This document shows, piece by piece, positions 21,121 to 31,984 of a stretch of DNA of 64,000 bases; position 1 is the first letter of the stretch; the number at the start of each line of letters is the position of its first letter. Source of the DNA: Oegoconia quadripuncta (Eukaryota > Arthropoda > Insecta > Lepidoptera > Autostichidae); assembly GCA_949316235.1 (NCBI GenBank), contig OX438744.1, positions 26,275,578 through 26,339,577 on the forward strand, in the 5' to 3' direction. The translations under genes were made by a program, and so were the position numbers. The notes under the pieces are model-generated. The model did no database searches. It worked only from the letters and a program-made list of their open reading frames with translations, and had not been told where the DNA came from.

Positions 21121-21357
21121 TATAAAGTAAATAAATATTTCGGACACTTACACCAATCATCTAGTCCCAAACTAAGCAAGGCTTGTGCTATGGATACTAG
21201 ATAATGGATAAACATACATAAATATTTATATAAACATCCATGACTCGGGAATAAATGTTCGTATTCATCACACAAACATTTACCCCCCGTGGGATTCGAA
21301 CCCGCGACCGTTGGTTTCGCTGACAGGGTCACTATCCACTACACCAACCGGTCGTCA
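21121..21357 (-). mobile_element. SINE-C, full length
   Basis: Reverse copy: tail '(ta)aataaatatttcggac', body 'actagataatggataaac', box B 'gggattcgaacccgcg', head end 'ccactacaccaaccggtcgt'. Its architecture parallels SINE-B, suggesting a related tRNA ancestor. Confidence 0.88.
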
Positions 21358-21448
21358 AAGTGAGTAGTTCCCGCGGGATAAGCAAATTAAAGTTATCCAC
21401 GATAAAGTTATTTCACGCAGGCGAAGCCGCGGGCGAAAAACAAGTAAT
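21358..21448 (-). repeat. Common lepidopteran dispersed repeat fragment
   Basis: 'agtgagtagttcccgcggga' and 'aggcgaagccgcgggcg' in reverse; abuts the SINE-C head directly. Confidence 0.7.
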
Positions 21449-21479
21449 AATTTAAGTATTGCATGTGTTAACTCATTAG

Positions 21480-21850
21480 ATGATGCCTCTAAATCTCGCG
21501 CCCAATTGTGGGAAGAGCTCTCACTACAGATCTATATAACACCCACAGAGAAGTTTCCGTCGGGTCAGGATTTAGAGTGGCCCGTATGGAAGTCAGTCAA
21601 TAGACTACGTACCGGAGTCGTTAGATGCCGGTAGATGATTGTGCAGTGACACACCACAAACTACGGGGCATCTTCTATGCTGTCCTGCGTATGCCGACAC
21701 TTGTATGCTACAGGACCATTACGATACCACAGACAGAGCCGTATGCGTGGCCGTATTTTGGTCCTCAAGAATTTGATGTTTCTAATATCGACTCGCTGAG
21801 AAGAAGATTATGTATTTATTCAAAAACCGAAAATCCGACTACGAACTGAC
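21480..21850 (+). pseudogene. Retroelement protein relic
   Basis: Reads 'QLWEELSLQIYITPTEKFPS' then 'GQDLEWPVWKSVNRLRTGVV' and 'RCR', followed by stops. The 'W..LNRLRTG.GRC' segment is what I know from the C-terminal region of LINE polyproteins. Later frames are broken. Confidence 0.55.
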
Positions 21851-21916
21851 CCGACAACCTAATAAATTATAAAGGAAACTATACAGTCTGTATTCAATAT
21901 TTAACTATTAAGCGCC

Positions 21917-21940
21917 ATGTTGTATGAACGCTTGTATAAG
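21917..21940 (+). CDS. Candidate short first coding exon (host?)
   Basis: 'gccATGTTGTATGAACGC...' encodes MLYERLYK and stops at a perfect donor, AAG|GTAAGT (exon end 21940, intron from 21941, phase 0). It lies outside all recognised repeats. Eight codons are too few to identify a protein and a chance donor is possible. Confidence 0.2.
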
Positions 21941-22025
21941 GTAAGTTCTTCGTAAGAGTTCTGCAAGTAGTTTTTAATAGGTACAAGAATACATTATCCC
22001 TTTTGACGTTTGTGTTGAAGTTATT

Positions 22026-22357
22026 TTTTTTTTATGCACAAAGGGTTGGTTCTTGACCTCAATCACACCTGATGTTAAGTGAAGATGAGATCGAAGGTGG
22101 AAGCGTACTGATCCGGAAACTCCAACGCATTTGGGGGACTGGCTATCTTATCTCTGACAACCGGAACACAACAATGCTATTAACATTGCTGCTTGGCGGC
22201 AGATTTAGATAAGATGGTGGTAGCTAGCCAGGCGGACATTTAAAATGCCCTACCACTAACCAAACCGAGTACTTTAACTTGTACCCCGCTGGTGATCGAA
22301 GCCGCGACCTCCGAATCGTAAACCCAATGTTGTTTACATTGAGCCACGGAGGCGGTT
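22026..22357 (-). mobile_element. SINE-A, full length
   Basis: Reverse copy from a poly(T) and 'atgcacaaagggttgg' to 'gagccacggaggcggtt'. Box B reads 'ggtgatcgaagcc' on this strand, slightly decayed. Confidence 0.93.
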
Positions 22358-22466
22358 AAAAGTATGAGGAAGTATGAGGCTTATTTCATATACATCCATA
22401 TTTCAGACACAATATTGTATTATTATTGAATAAATGGAATTGATTTTGAAACCCATCTTGTATTAC

Positions 22467-22604
22467 CTTGGCCATGGATTGTTCTCCCCTGTTCATCATT
22501 TCGTTCTTAAATCCAACATCGAACAGTAAACTGCCGATCATTTCACAAAGTCCTGAACGTCCATGCGGATATGTAGCGACGTCAGCGCGAGGAGACAGCG
22601 CCAT
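22467..22604 (-). CDS. Candidate host first coding exon, 46 codons
   Basis: On the minus strand an ATG at 22604 opens 46 codons beginning MALSPRADVATYPHGRSG and ending EQSMAK, then CCAAG|GTAATA, a good donor, in phase 0. The exon and about 40 bp upstream are CpG-rich compared with the AT-rich surroundings, as expected for a promoter-proximal exon, and the region is free of repeats I recognise. The frame stays open for 26 codons past the donor, so an unspliced reading is also possible. I do not recognise the protein. Later exons would lie at lower coordinates and may be outside the window; I found none that match. Confidence 0.4.
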
Positions 22605-22989
22605 TTGTCAGACAGAGCACACGATATCGAGACAGTCGACATGACAAATGACGCCGTAACAAAACAGGTTTAGATACGACTGGAGGTGTTGTATAGTTTG
22701 TAGACGCATCTGCACTTTATCAAGACAACGAATTATTTCAGACCTGTCCCATTATAAATGCGAAAATTTCGAACTAAGAAAAAATGGCTAATGGCTCTAT
22801 GTAACTCCCCCGTTGTGTTCAAACTCTGTATCTGTGTAAAATTATTGTATCGCCTTTTTGTACAGTCGCACCAACACCCATGGCCATACCGCCATGTAAG
22901 TATACTGGCCGAATCGCGGGAGGTGCACGAGGCTCCGCTTGGAGGCTCATCTCACCCTCACACTCGATCCCCCTACGTACGTAATACAG
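22605..22989. other. Unassigned stretch (possible promoter side)
   Basis: Contains the putative 5' flank of the 22467-22604 exon (GC-richer to about 22640). No TATA box or other element that I trust. Confidence 0.3.
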
Positions 22990-23149
22990 ACATTATGTTC
23001 CCGAGTTATGGATGTTCCTCATTTGTGTATGGGTATTTATATACAAAAAAAATCTATTTGTGTAGTTTATCAATACAAGCCTAGTTGCTTAGTGTGGAAC
23101 TAGATGGCGCTGTATGTATGTGCAAAGATATTTATATAATTATTATATT
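22990..23149 (+). mobile_element. SINE-B, head truncated
   Basis: Body from 'cagacattatgttcccgagt' to 'agatggcgctgtatgtatg' and an AT tail; the 'accatctggtatcc' segment is deleted. Confidence 0.8.
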
Positions 23150-23844
23150 CAATTACCCTCAATGTTCACTAAAACCGCGAACCACCCACCACTTAGGCGA
23201 AATAACGAAACGTAGCAAATAAACGAAAGGACAAGGTCTCCGTTAATTAATTTCTAGATTGAAACCCAACAAATCCGATTTTAATTAGATCGCCGATAGC
23301 TTTCGAGACCCATCCTGTGATGCGGGCTTTGTGTACAATCATTATAATGAAATTATAATGATCATTTAATTATTTATTGATGGCAGGGTGCTGGCTTCAG
23401 TACTGATATACGGGAGTGAATGCTGGAAATTAATGCAGTGAAAATGAGATTGTTGCGGATTCCAACGGCCATGAGCTTGGCAGGAGCTCCTCCAAGTGAA
23501 ACTCCCGCCTGAAGTCCTGATGGGTCTGATGACAGAGTTCCAGGTCTTTTAGACTTCAGTTATGGGAAATAAGAAAGGAAGAAAAGCTCCAACTTTCTCT
23601 ATTCTTTAATTTGATGAGTTTTTGCAACCCCGACCTAATAAGTAATGAAGCTAGTAAAGACTGGCTCAGTGCGTAATAGACTGACTTTAACACTTTATAA
23701 ACAGCAGCTCTTGGCTCTAAAATAGTCGATTCAGAATGGCGGGTGCTTGTGAATGGCTCATCGCGGGACCTTGCGGTCTATCACATACAACTCACATGTA
23801 TTTAACCTCTTAGTAGCTTTTGTGAGCCTGGTACCTACTTTTAA
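23150..23844 (+). other. Unassigned stretch with RTE-like scrap
   Basis: At 23395-23450 the plus strand reads 'ASVLIYGSECWKL', the 'VLLYGSECW' block common in RTE-type LINE proteins. The rest is unrecognised. Confidence 0.45.
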
Positions 23845-24108
23845 TTTTTTTTTTGCACAACTTTCAATCACACCTGATATTAAGTGAAGACGAGGCTTAA
23901 GGTGGTAGCGCTTTAACCAGCAACCTTATTTAAAACAACTTATTTGGTGAACTGGTTATTTTATGTTAAACAGCGGGAACACAATAATATTATCGTTGTC
24001 TTCACTTAATATCAGGTATCATTATCAGTATTGTTGCTTCACGGCAAATTTAGATAAGATGGTGGTAACTTACCAGGCGGACATTTTTAAAAGCCTTACT
24101 CAACCAAC
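23845..24108 (-). mobile_element. SINE-A, old and degenerate
   Basis: Same order of blocks as SINE-A in reverse, with many substitutions and a duplicated 'cttcacttaatatcaggta' inserted near 24000. The head is absent. Confidence 0.75.
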
Positions 24109-24285
24109 ACTACTAGGTACTAGTAAGTACTAGGAGCAGTGGACGTCTAGTGACTGATATGATGATGATGAGGTAATAGAAAGAGATGCATATGCTGTAG
24201 GTGATGAAATATAGAACACTTGGCTGCAATAGGTGACACAAACTGTTTTTGATTTCGTAATTAGTTGACGATGTTAGACTGTATC

Positions 24286-24349
24286 TACTAATTATTTGTT
24301 TCTTTTTTACAGGTAAGTTCAACAAAATGAACGAGCCACCTGAGTAAGT
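24286..24349 (+). other. Ratchet-like splice site / micro-exon
   Basis: A branch-point consensus TACTAAT (24286-24292) is followed by a long pyrimidine tract and an acceptor AG (24311-24312) that abuts a donor consensus GTAAGT (24313-24318). A second good donor, GTAAGTG, starts at 24344. So the site fits either a zero-length recursive splice point or a 31-nt exon (24313-24343). That exon contains 'caaaATGAACGAG', which could start translation. Confidence 0.45.
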
Positions 24350-25371
24350 GTAGTCCACGACAAGGCCTTTGAGGTGGTTTTTAGATGCATAACAATTTAT
24401 TGCTAAGCCTTAAATCGAACCGAATCGGAGTTACTATGAGAGAAAAGATCTGAAATGAAATGATCCGTCATTTTTTTATAATTTTTATTTAATTTAGGGA
24501 CTTGAGTCCTTCTAGACATGACAGTCCTGTCGTACCCCGACCAAGATTCAGTCATTTTATTTTATTTTTCATTTTATTTTTATTCATTCGGAAGACTAAC
24601 AGCTGCAATAACACTAATAGAAACTATTATAGGAAACAGGAACCATAATTCCTCACAAATAGAAATACATTATAAAGTTCAATAATCACACTTGTACAGT
24701 TTGTTGGCCTCGCGGTACATATACCGGGTTCATATTGGCTCACCTAAAGTTCTTTACCCGAAATTGATCTTCTTAATGATTTGTAATCCGAATTTTGCTA
24801 CTTCCATACTATTTGTAGTGCTACCGGCGATGTTCATAACACTCATGTTTCCGAAAATTGTAATTAATAATATCATTAATGTAAATATATTTAAACTCCT
24901 ACAGTTTTTTATCATAACGCTTTTATCCCTAAACATAATTATGGTCTGGGAGTTTATACCGCAGTTTTAACAGTACCTAAACCAATAACTATAGGACCGA
25001 TTCGTTTCTGGAACTGTTATGTGAAAATAACTAAAACTGTAAAAGTTACGCAAAATTAATGTATACAATACTGATTATTATGAATAATAAGAAATCGAAA
25101 CAAAAAAGATATGACTTTGAATAATAGTGTAAAAGATGGTTATGTTGAGAAAACATAGGAAAACAAATATTTGACGTTTATTGCTACTGACATTATTTTA
25201 TTTTACTGATAATACAGATTTATGACGTTGAATTATGAAGTTGAATGCTTCGGAATTATGAACATTAGAGACAGAGTAGTTAGCAATTATGATTGTTAGG
25301 CTGAAAAATGTTAGGAAGAACATTTTCGGATTTCCAATTATCGGAGTTGAAAATTTAGGTGACCTTTTTTT
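24350..25371. other. Unassigned stretch
   Basis: AT-rich. A 92-codon hydrophobic open frame at 24692-24970 looks like AT-driven chance coding. Nothing called. Confidence 0.35.
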
Positions 25372-25495
25372 TTCTTTTTTTTTTATATGAGAGTGCGGCA
25401 AAGGAGCATGCGGGTCACCTGATGGAAAGCAATCACCGCCGCCCATGGACACCCGCAACACCAAAAGGGTCACAGATGCGTTGCCGGCAACTTTG
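25372..25495 (-). mobile_element. LINE-T3 3' end
   Basis: Poly(T), then 'gtgcggcaaaggagcatgcg', 'atggaaagcaatcaccgccg' and 'aacaccaaaagggtcac' in reverse. Shares these with 51531-51715 and, in plus orientation, 45315-45545. Confidence 0.8.
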
Positions 25496-25594
25496 GCGCA
25501 CCAACATATACCAGATTCAATATTAGCCAAAAAAAAACAAAATAATTTTGAAATTAATTTAAGCCTTCAAAAAATTGTTGACTGAGTTGACGCC

Positions 25595-26041
25595 TCACTG
25601 ATATAAAACTAGTGTTAAAAATATGATGACGATCATGAAAAACTGATGACAATGTACAAACATATTATACAATAATCTAGCCGCTATTGATCCAGGTTTA
25701 TCCGAAATTGATCCGACATAGAACCTCACTTGACTTCTATTCTTTCGAGTCGAAAATTCAATAGTATGTAACAGACAAACAGCAACACCACTGTCGCTAG
25801 TATCCAGTCGACATGCGACTGAAGCCCAATTAGCGACAAAGGCCCGGAATCGCGTCGCTGCCGGACGTGTGTTCCACAAACGACAGACATAACGAGCCGC
25901 GGGAAATTGTCGCGACGTGACTCGATCGAGTCGCGAAACGACAAGTCTGGGTCTCAAATTCAGTATTGCTAGAGTTAAATAGTGCCACAAGCGCATGGTA
26001 TACACGTCACTGAGCTGATTGAAAACTTGAGATAAGTTCAC
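25595..26041 (-). other. Unrecognised 148-codon open frame, CpG-rich
   Basis: Minus-strand frame with an Arg-rich middle ('RLDRVTSRQFPAARYVCRLW') and a hydrophobic end ('FFMIVIIFLTLVLY'). A second frame is also open over the same bases, which argues against coding selection. The stretch 25790-25960 is unusually rich in 'gcgac'/'gtcgc' words and holds an imperfect 36-bp palindrome (25908-25943). It may be a transposon end, a satellite-like unit or a true exon. Confidence 0.2.
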
Positions 26042-26435
26042 TATAGTTTGACAAACTTTACGTCTCTTCTGCTAGAGTACAGCCATTTACCCACTGGGGA
26101 CGGGATGAGCTATAACAGCCGTCCGAAGCACGCAAACACTCTGATGGTGGTCTTTTGGTAAAATATTTTTCGTCAAATTTTACCTACTTCCCAAACCTTA
26201 CTACTTATCGCACTAGTTTCATTTCCCAAAAGAATCTTTAGCAAATTTATATTTAGCATTTTAATCACTTGGTCAAATATTAATTTAGCAACTTTTTACT
26301 TGCTCAAGTTTTATTAAGTCAAATATACATTAAGCAAATGCTTTATTTTGTAAAAAATTATATTACAAAAATATTTCATATAGGTTATTAGGCTAGATAA
26401 GAACTGCTAGAAAAGTGGTGCTAGAAAAGTGGTGC

Positions 26436-26530
26436 TAGAAAAATAATGCAATGCAATGCAATGCAATACAAATACACTTTATTGCATAACAGAAAAGAAA
26501 ATACAGTTTCAGAAAAGTGGTAATAATATA
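26436..26530 (-). mobile_element. LINE-T2-like 3' end with (AATGC)n tail
   Basis: Four AATGC units then 'cactttattgcataacagaa' and 'aaaatacagtttcagaaaag' in reverse, matching the end of the copies at 5983-6100 and 10163-10245. Confidence 0.6.
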
Positions 26531-27044
26531 ATGTGTAATAATAAATGTGGTAATTATATTGTTATAGTTTCGGGTATAAACAGCTGTTCGGTTTCCGAAA
26601 AGATTAAAAAAAAGAAACCAACCTGTCAGCAACTGCGATGGCCGGCTGGGAAGACGGTAAACCGCTTGCGAACCCATGTAGAAAGAACCTGGAGAGGTAA
26701 GGCTACAAAGACCACTCACAAACGTATTGTGATTGTGGTACTCCATTTCCAAATGTAGCCCACTAGCTCTCCTGTCCGCTGTGCCAACTATACATATTAA
26801 TCACTCCGACAAAATGGTAAGGTAGAATCTTGAAAGAAAATTCTTTTCAGTGTAGGAATTTACCACCCCTACACGTAAATGGGGATGATTTATTTTTTTA
26901 TTTTTGTACACCATCGTATGGGATGGCCGTCGTTTAAAGATATTGGAGGTTATTTTGAAATGATTCAGAGATCCGTTTAAAAAGTATAAAACTTAAAACT
27001 GCAAATTTTTGAAAGAGGCAACTATGCGGCTTTTTATTTTGGAT
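26531..27044. other. Unassigned stretch
   Basis: No gene recognised. 'ggagaggtaagg' near 26697 is an isolated donor-like site. The word 'gatgagctataacagcc' at 26104 recurs at 29243. Confidence 0.3.
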
Positions 27045-27420
27045 TTAAACATTTTGTATATAATTGCTGACGGTGGTTTTTTTATTCACTGCTTGAGATG
27101 GTAAAACTTCGACCAAATACTCAAAAGTCACCTTGTGCTTCTTTAAGCTTTTCCCAAGCCACTTTGTAATCCTTATATCCACTTCAGGGTTAGTCTTTAG
27201 CAATTTCCGAAATATCCTTTCAAATTCCGGGTGTATGAGCCGTAACTCGATGGCCTGGTCCCCGAAGGGCCGGTGCGAAGAGGCCACGTTATTGATGGCT
27301 CCTCCGCGACCAACTTTGAGACTCCATTGTGCGTCGGAGTTTCGACGCGATCGCAGCCGACTTGCGGACAGACGCGCGACAGAAATGCTCCCCAAGGTCT
27401 CACAAGTCTTTTGTTGGTAG
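27045..27420 (-). other. Unrecognised open frame, about 116 codons
   Basis: The frame is open without an ATG at its 5' end and encodes 'DAQWSLKVGRGGAINNVASS', then 'HPEFERIFRKLLKTNPEVDI' and 'RITKWLGKSLKKHKVTFEYL', a lysine-rich, helix-prone end. The 27230-27410 part is CpG-rich. Lack of a start and the sharp GC boundary suggest an exon or a retroelement piece. A second frame is also open upstream. No family recognised. Confidence 0.25.
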
Positions 27421-28489
27421 TTTCAAGGTTGTACAATATAAGGTTTTTTATCATTTGAAATAGTGGGAAACCAAAAAACTGGAATAAAAAATTGACCAGT
27501 AAAAATACGTAATTTCTTTTTAACGGTTCACAAAACTGGATACAAAATATTTTGAGTCTTACCCAACATTACGACACAATTAACTGAATATATCCTTCTG
27601 GATGTAACCACAGCATGCACATAGGTAAAGTTTCAACACTTAAGAATAAAATAGACTATTAACTAGCTAAATCACAAAAACAATACAAAAAGACCTATCT
27701 ATAATTGTTGTACAAAAAGAGAGGATGATTAATCCTTAATACATATACAACCATAGATAACTTTCTTAGTGGAGGTGATTGTTGCTGAAAATATATCAAT
27801 TTGGTTTCTTGTGCTATTACATAATGCACACATTCGATGCAAAGGGCTGTGTTAACCGATGTTGGTTCTGTAGGAGGGGGGACACAGTACTTTACGATAT
27901 ATTTATGGTATAACTTCCTGTAATCTTAAAGTTCCCGATTTTTTGTAGAAGGATAGAGTACGCATCAGTAATAGAATAAAAATATTTTCTAACCATGATG
28001 TAGCTTGCTTTAGGTATAGTATCAAAAATTATGAACTGATTTGGCACTATCATATTAGTTGAATTGTACTGTGTGCATTCTACCATCACGGACATATATT
28101 CTCATCTCGTCGCCTCCCACTAAAAAGATGAAGTCAATGACGATGAAATGGAACTGTTCATGGGAACAAAGGCCGCCCCTTCCCCCTTCTGTCTCAAGTA
28201 ATTGATGTTATCTAGCAATATTGACGTTTTTCACAGAGTCCTGACGGCTACCATCGGCGTCATCCTTTGTAAACGGACAGTCTGTCAGTCACGCCTTTTG
28301 TTTCAATTGGCGACAAATACGATCCTCGCTCCATTAACTAGGACTGCTATCGACTTTGTATTCTCATTGTCGGTGTGGAAAATGAAGATAAAATACTGTG
28401 CAGAACGGCCTTTACAATTTCTTGTTGTATTTCGTAAGTTACAAAAATACAATCTAAAAGCGTCCTAGAACATATACAATTACTGTTTA
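27421..28489. other. Unassigned stretch
   Basis: No gene or repeat recognised. Confidence 0.35.
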
Positions 28490-28940
28490 TACACAAGGTT
28501 GACTCCTCAGCAAAGATCGAATAAGAAACTCAAGGGTTGTTAATGTATTAGCATTACAATTTGTGATTCGACAAAAACAAACAACTGCCTCCGTGGCTCA
28601 ATGTAAACATTGGATAAGATAGCCAGTTTCCCAAATATGATGGGGTTTCCGATTCAGTACGCTTCCACATTCGGCCTCATCTTCACTGAACGTCAAGTGT
28701 GATTGACGTCAAGTGCTAACCCGTTATCATAAAAAAACAAACAAAAATAATTAGACTGAATATCGCCAAGCTGTTCACATCCATACTTGCTCGTTATCTA
28801 AATAGAATTTTTTAACAGTATTTTGCATATAGTTTCCATTTTATAGTGGTTTTAAAGTCTACGGGTACCCTATTATAAAAGCATGTAGATTACCCCTTAA
28901 ACGACGTAGTGACTTCATGTGAACGACTGCCATGACTAGC
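28490..28940 (-). mobile_element. LINE-T1 3' end split by a SINE-A
   Basis: 28490-28582 and 28754-28940 are consecutive parts of the LINE-T1 3' region in reverse ('ctcaagggttg', then 'tatcgccaagctgttcacat', 'ctattataaaagcatgta'). The SINE-A at 28584-28737 sits exactly between them. Confidence 0.75.
28584..28737 (+). mobile_element. SINE-A with internal deletion, nested in LINE-T1
   Basis: Head 'actgcctccgtggctcaatg' jumps to 'ggataagatagccag', deleting the B box and half the body; the tail 'acccgttatcataaaaaaac' is present. Confidence 0.85.
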
Positions 28941-29854
28941 CATTTTATTGGTATACTACCAACATTAGCAGCTTTCCATTTCTACTGATGTGGAATCTAA
29001 GAGACCTAAATAGGTAACGCCTCTACAGGACCAGCGATGGATATAGTGGACTAACTAGCACCTATCAGAAACAATCATGTTTCCAGAATATTTAAGATTT
29101 GATATTAAAACAATATTGTTTTTTATATGTACGATTAAGCGCTTGACCTCAATTAAGTGAACTTAAGTGAATATGAGGCCGAAGATGGAATGCATAAGAA
29201 GAGCTTTACGTCTCTTTCATTGCGCCACAACCTTTGCCAACTGGGGAGGGGATGAGCCATAACAGCCCACTGAAGCACACAAACACTAAAAATTTCACAT
29301 TATTAATACTAATAACATTACTAAACTTTATTAATCGAAAATGATAAGCGAATGCGATTTCGCCATGAGTGCGATGGAGTACGGTCACCTGGAATCCCCA
29401 ATTTCTGAGGGAAACTGGCCACAAAATTACATAATAATTGGACCGCTTAAATTCGCAAAACAACCGACTTCTACCTACCTACCCGGAGTAGAACCACCTT
29501 TCTAAATATAACTATAAATTGAGAAATTAGTTACATCCCGAGGGACTATTAAAATATCGTCTACGTCGTAAACAAAGCAACAGTGTTAAAAGCTAAATAT
29601 CTTTGAAAACTACTGCCCCACGTTGGGCGCCATTATAACATCTATTCTACATATTTTTAGGTTAGTTAGAACAGTGTTACACCGATTCCCATCAAACATA
29701 ACTAAGAACTAGCTCGAAAAAAATGCGATGATATAAACACTTACAGATACTCTTTTACTAAGTGTATTCGTATTCTGTGAAAAGTAATAGTTTCGGGAAT
29801 ATATTGTCTGTGATACTAGGTCAAATAAAAAAATAAATAAAAATATAATTCATA
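28941..29854. other. Mostly unassigned, with SINE-A scrap
   Basis: 29135-29195 resembles the SINE-A 3' part in reverse ('gcgcttgacctcaatt', 'gaggccgaagatgg'). The rest is unrecognised. Confidence 0.4.
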
Positions 29855-30095
29855 TCATCAGTCCGTAAACATCCCACTGCAGGGATAGACCTTCCCTCAT
29901 ATTGAGGAAGTATGGACCATAGTCCGCCACGCCGGCCCAGTGCGGGTTGAGGACTTCTAAGGCAGGTTTCTGTATATATAAGAGCAGTCGGATAAATGCA
30001 CATAAGTAATTAAATTAAATTTAAAAACTCATTGATACATGGCCTGCCTGGGGATCGAACCTTGATCTTCCAAATTGGAGACTATGTCCGACCGA
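29855..30095 (-). mobile_element. SINE-D, near full length
   Basis: Reverse copy: (atc)n tail, 'gtaaacatcccactgcaggg', 'agtccgccacgccggcccag', and head 'ggggatcgaaccttgatctt'. Box B is recognisable as 'gatcgaacc'. Confidence 0.85.
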
Positions 30096-30157
30096 CGCGA
30101 CGCGAAAATATATTTATTCATCCCAAACTAAGAGTTTATTACAACTATGACAAATTT

Positions 30158-30315
30158 AACACTTTATTGCATATAAGTATACACATTGGACAATCATAGG
30201 ACAGAAATTACAACACACAAGAGTTGATACAAAGTTGAGATAAAAGGGTAGGGACTCAGCAAAGCTGCTGATTTTCAGTCCCCCCAGCAGTGTAGTTGCT
30301 GCCACTAAAGACTGT
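30158..30315 (-). mobile_element. LINE-T2-like 3' end
   Basis: 'aacactttattgcatataag' and 'ataggacagaaattacaaca' match 52847-52970. The following 'agcaaagctgctgattttca' forms a small hairpin. Minus orientation. Confidence 0.6.
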
Positions 30316-31984
30316 ATTTAAGGCAATTAGAATAACATTTATTGATGTGTAGGTATCGCCCTATATTCCCAATGGTATTTTTTACGGTAACGTATTTTCA
30401 TACATTTTGTTAGGTAGATATTCAACTTATATATTTATTTTTATCATGAACATATATTATATTGTGTCACTTAATATTGTGCAATTCCTGTCCTTTAAAG
30501 TTAAACATGTTGTATACATGTATCTGTATCTCACCTGTATCTCACATGGTTCTGGCAGAATGAACAGCGCTGCGGGTTCTACCCACAGCATATGCTGAGT
30601 CTAGACTATTTCGTTGCCCTAAATATGGGTCACGTTTTTTGTTAAAGAAACTTGGTATAATTACTGTCTTATATTGTATATTAATGCAGTAATAGTTAAG
30701 TGTATAAAATTTATCATTGATTGGTCGACGAATAAAGTTATTCTGTTCTAATTTACTCCTAGAAAACAGATAAACAGAGTTATGTAAACTTCAAAATAAC
30801 ATACCTCTTTACCTCGGGAAAAAAAGAAATAATGAAATCAGTTGGCAAGTATATCCGGCAACATATCCTAAAAAAACATAGCGTCGAATTGAGAAACTCC
30901 TTTTTGAAGTCTGTAAAAAATCACACCGCCTCCACAAGCCGAAGTACTTAGTAAAAATAAACAAATTCATCAAACCAATGAAATATCCTGTTAACAATCA
31001 GGCGCGGCAACGAGCCCTGAGCAAGATACGCCACAGACTGAGTCCACGGCCCGCGAGATACGGGCGAAATTCCACCGGACCGAATTAAATTCGAGTGTAT
31101 TATTGAGCTGAATAAACAGGGCGCTGTTTATCGAGCCGCGGGTTCTGTCTAGCAATATGAAGCGTAAAACAAACAAGATTATAAACCCACCCCCCTCCCT
31201 CTGCTACCAGTTCCGCGAGGGGCGCTAAAATTACCAGCCAAATGGTATAATCAGCAGTTTCTACGGTATAATAACAGCAAGATCTACTAATGCTTCAACG
31301 AACGAATATGGTGTCAAGGCACACAGAAATGCTAGGTAGATATAACTGCTAGATATCCTCTCCAAAGATTTCCAGATTGTTTCCAGGTTTGAATGATCTG
31401 TCAGTGAGTCTTTTAATATGAAAGTACACTTTGGAACGCCGTACATTTTTATTGCGTTGCACTAGTAACTTGAAATTTTTACAGCATTACGAAGCCGCAG
31501 ACCCACAAAGTGAGGTTTCTTTATCACAAAAACGGAACCATAACAAGAAATATAGGTCCTAAGACTAAGAGAGTCTTACAGCGCTAATGAATAAAAGAAC
31601 TTGTGAACTTCATAAATTTATCGCCTCGGGCGCAAATAGCCGAAGTACTGCTCTGAAGGGTCCCAACGACCCGGTCGGCGGACGCTGGCTTGATTCAGCT
31701 TACTTTTTAAAATAACACGACATTAAGCGAGCCGAGAACGACTCCACAAATAGACAATGAACAACAAAGCGTAGCTCACAATGCGGGGTAAGCGGGGGTA
31801 TCGCGATGTTTATGGCGACCTCCATTTGCAATCCAAACGAGAAAGGCAGACGCCAAATTTTAGGTTAGAGCTGCACTTTCTATGCAGATACTAGTATTTT
31901 AAGAATTTCTACTGCCATTAGTAAAATAATTGAACTAATAAAAACTAGCAAAACAATATACTTGGTTGGGCCCACGTTGTGCGC
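30316..31984. other. Unassigned stretch
   Basis: No gene called. 31000-31230 and 31630-31870 are GC-richer and carry no repeat I know, so they are the best candidates for unique host sequence here. Confidence 0.35.

Noticed and set aside
24692..24970. 92-codon hydrophobic plus-strand frame
   Set aside because: AT-rich, Ile/Leu/Phe/Asn-dominated and also open on the other strand; looks like composition, with no family features.
26435..26758. Overlapping 105- and 100-codon frames on opposite strands
   Set aside because: Start in the (AATGC)n tail of a retroelement and have no domain signal; opposite-strand shadows of each other.
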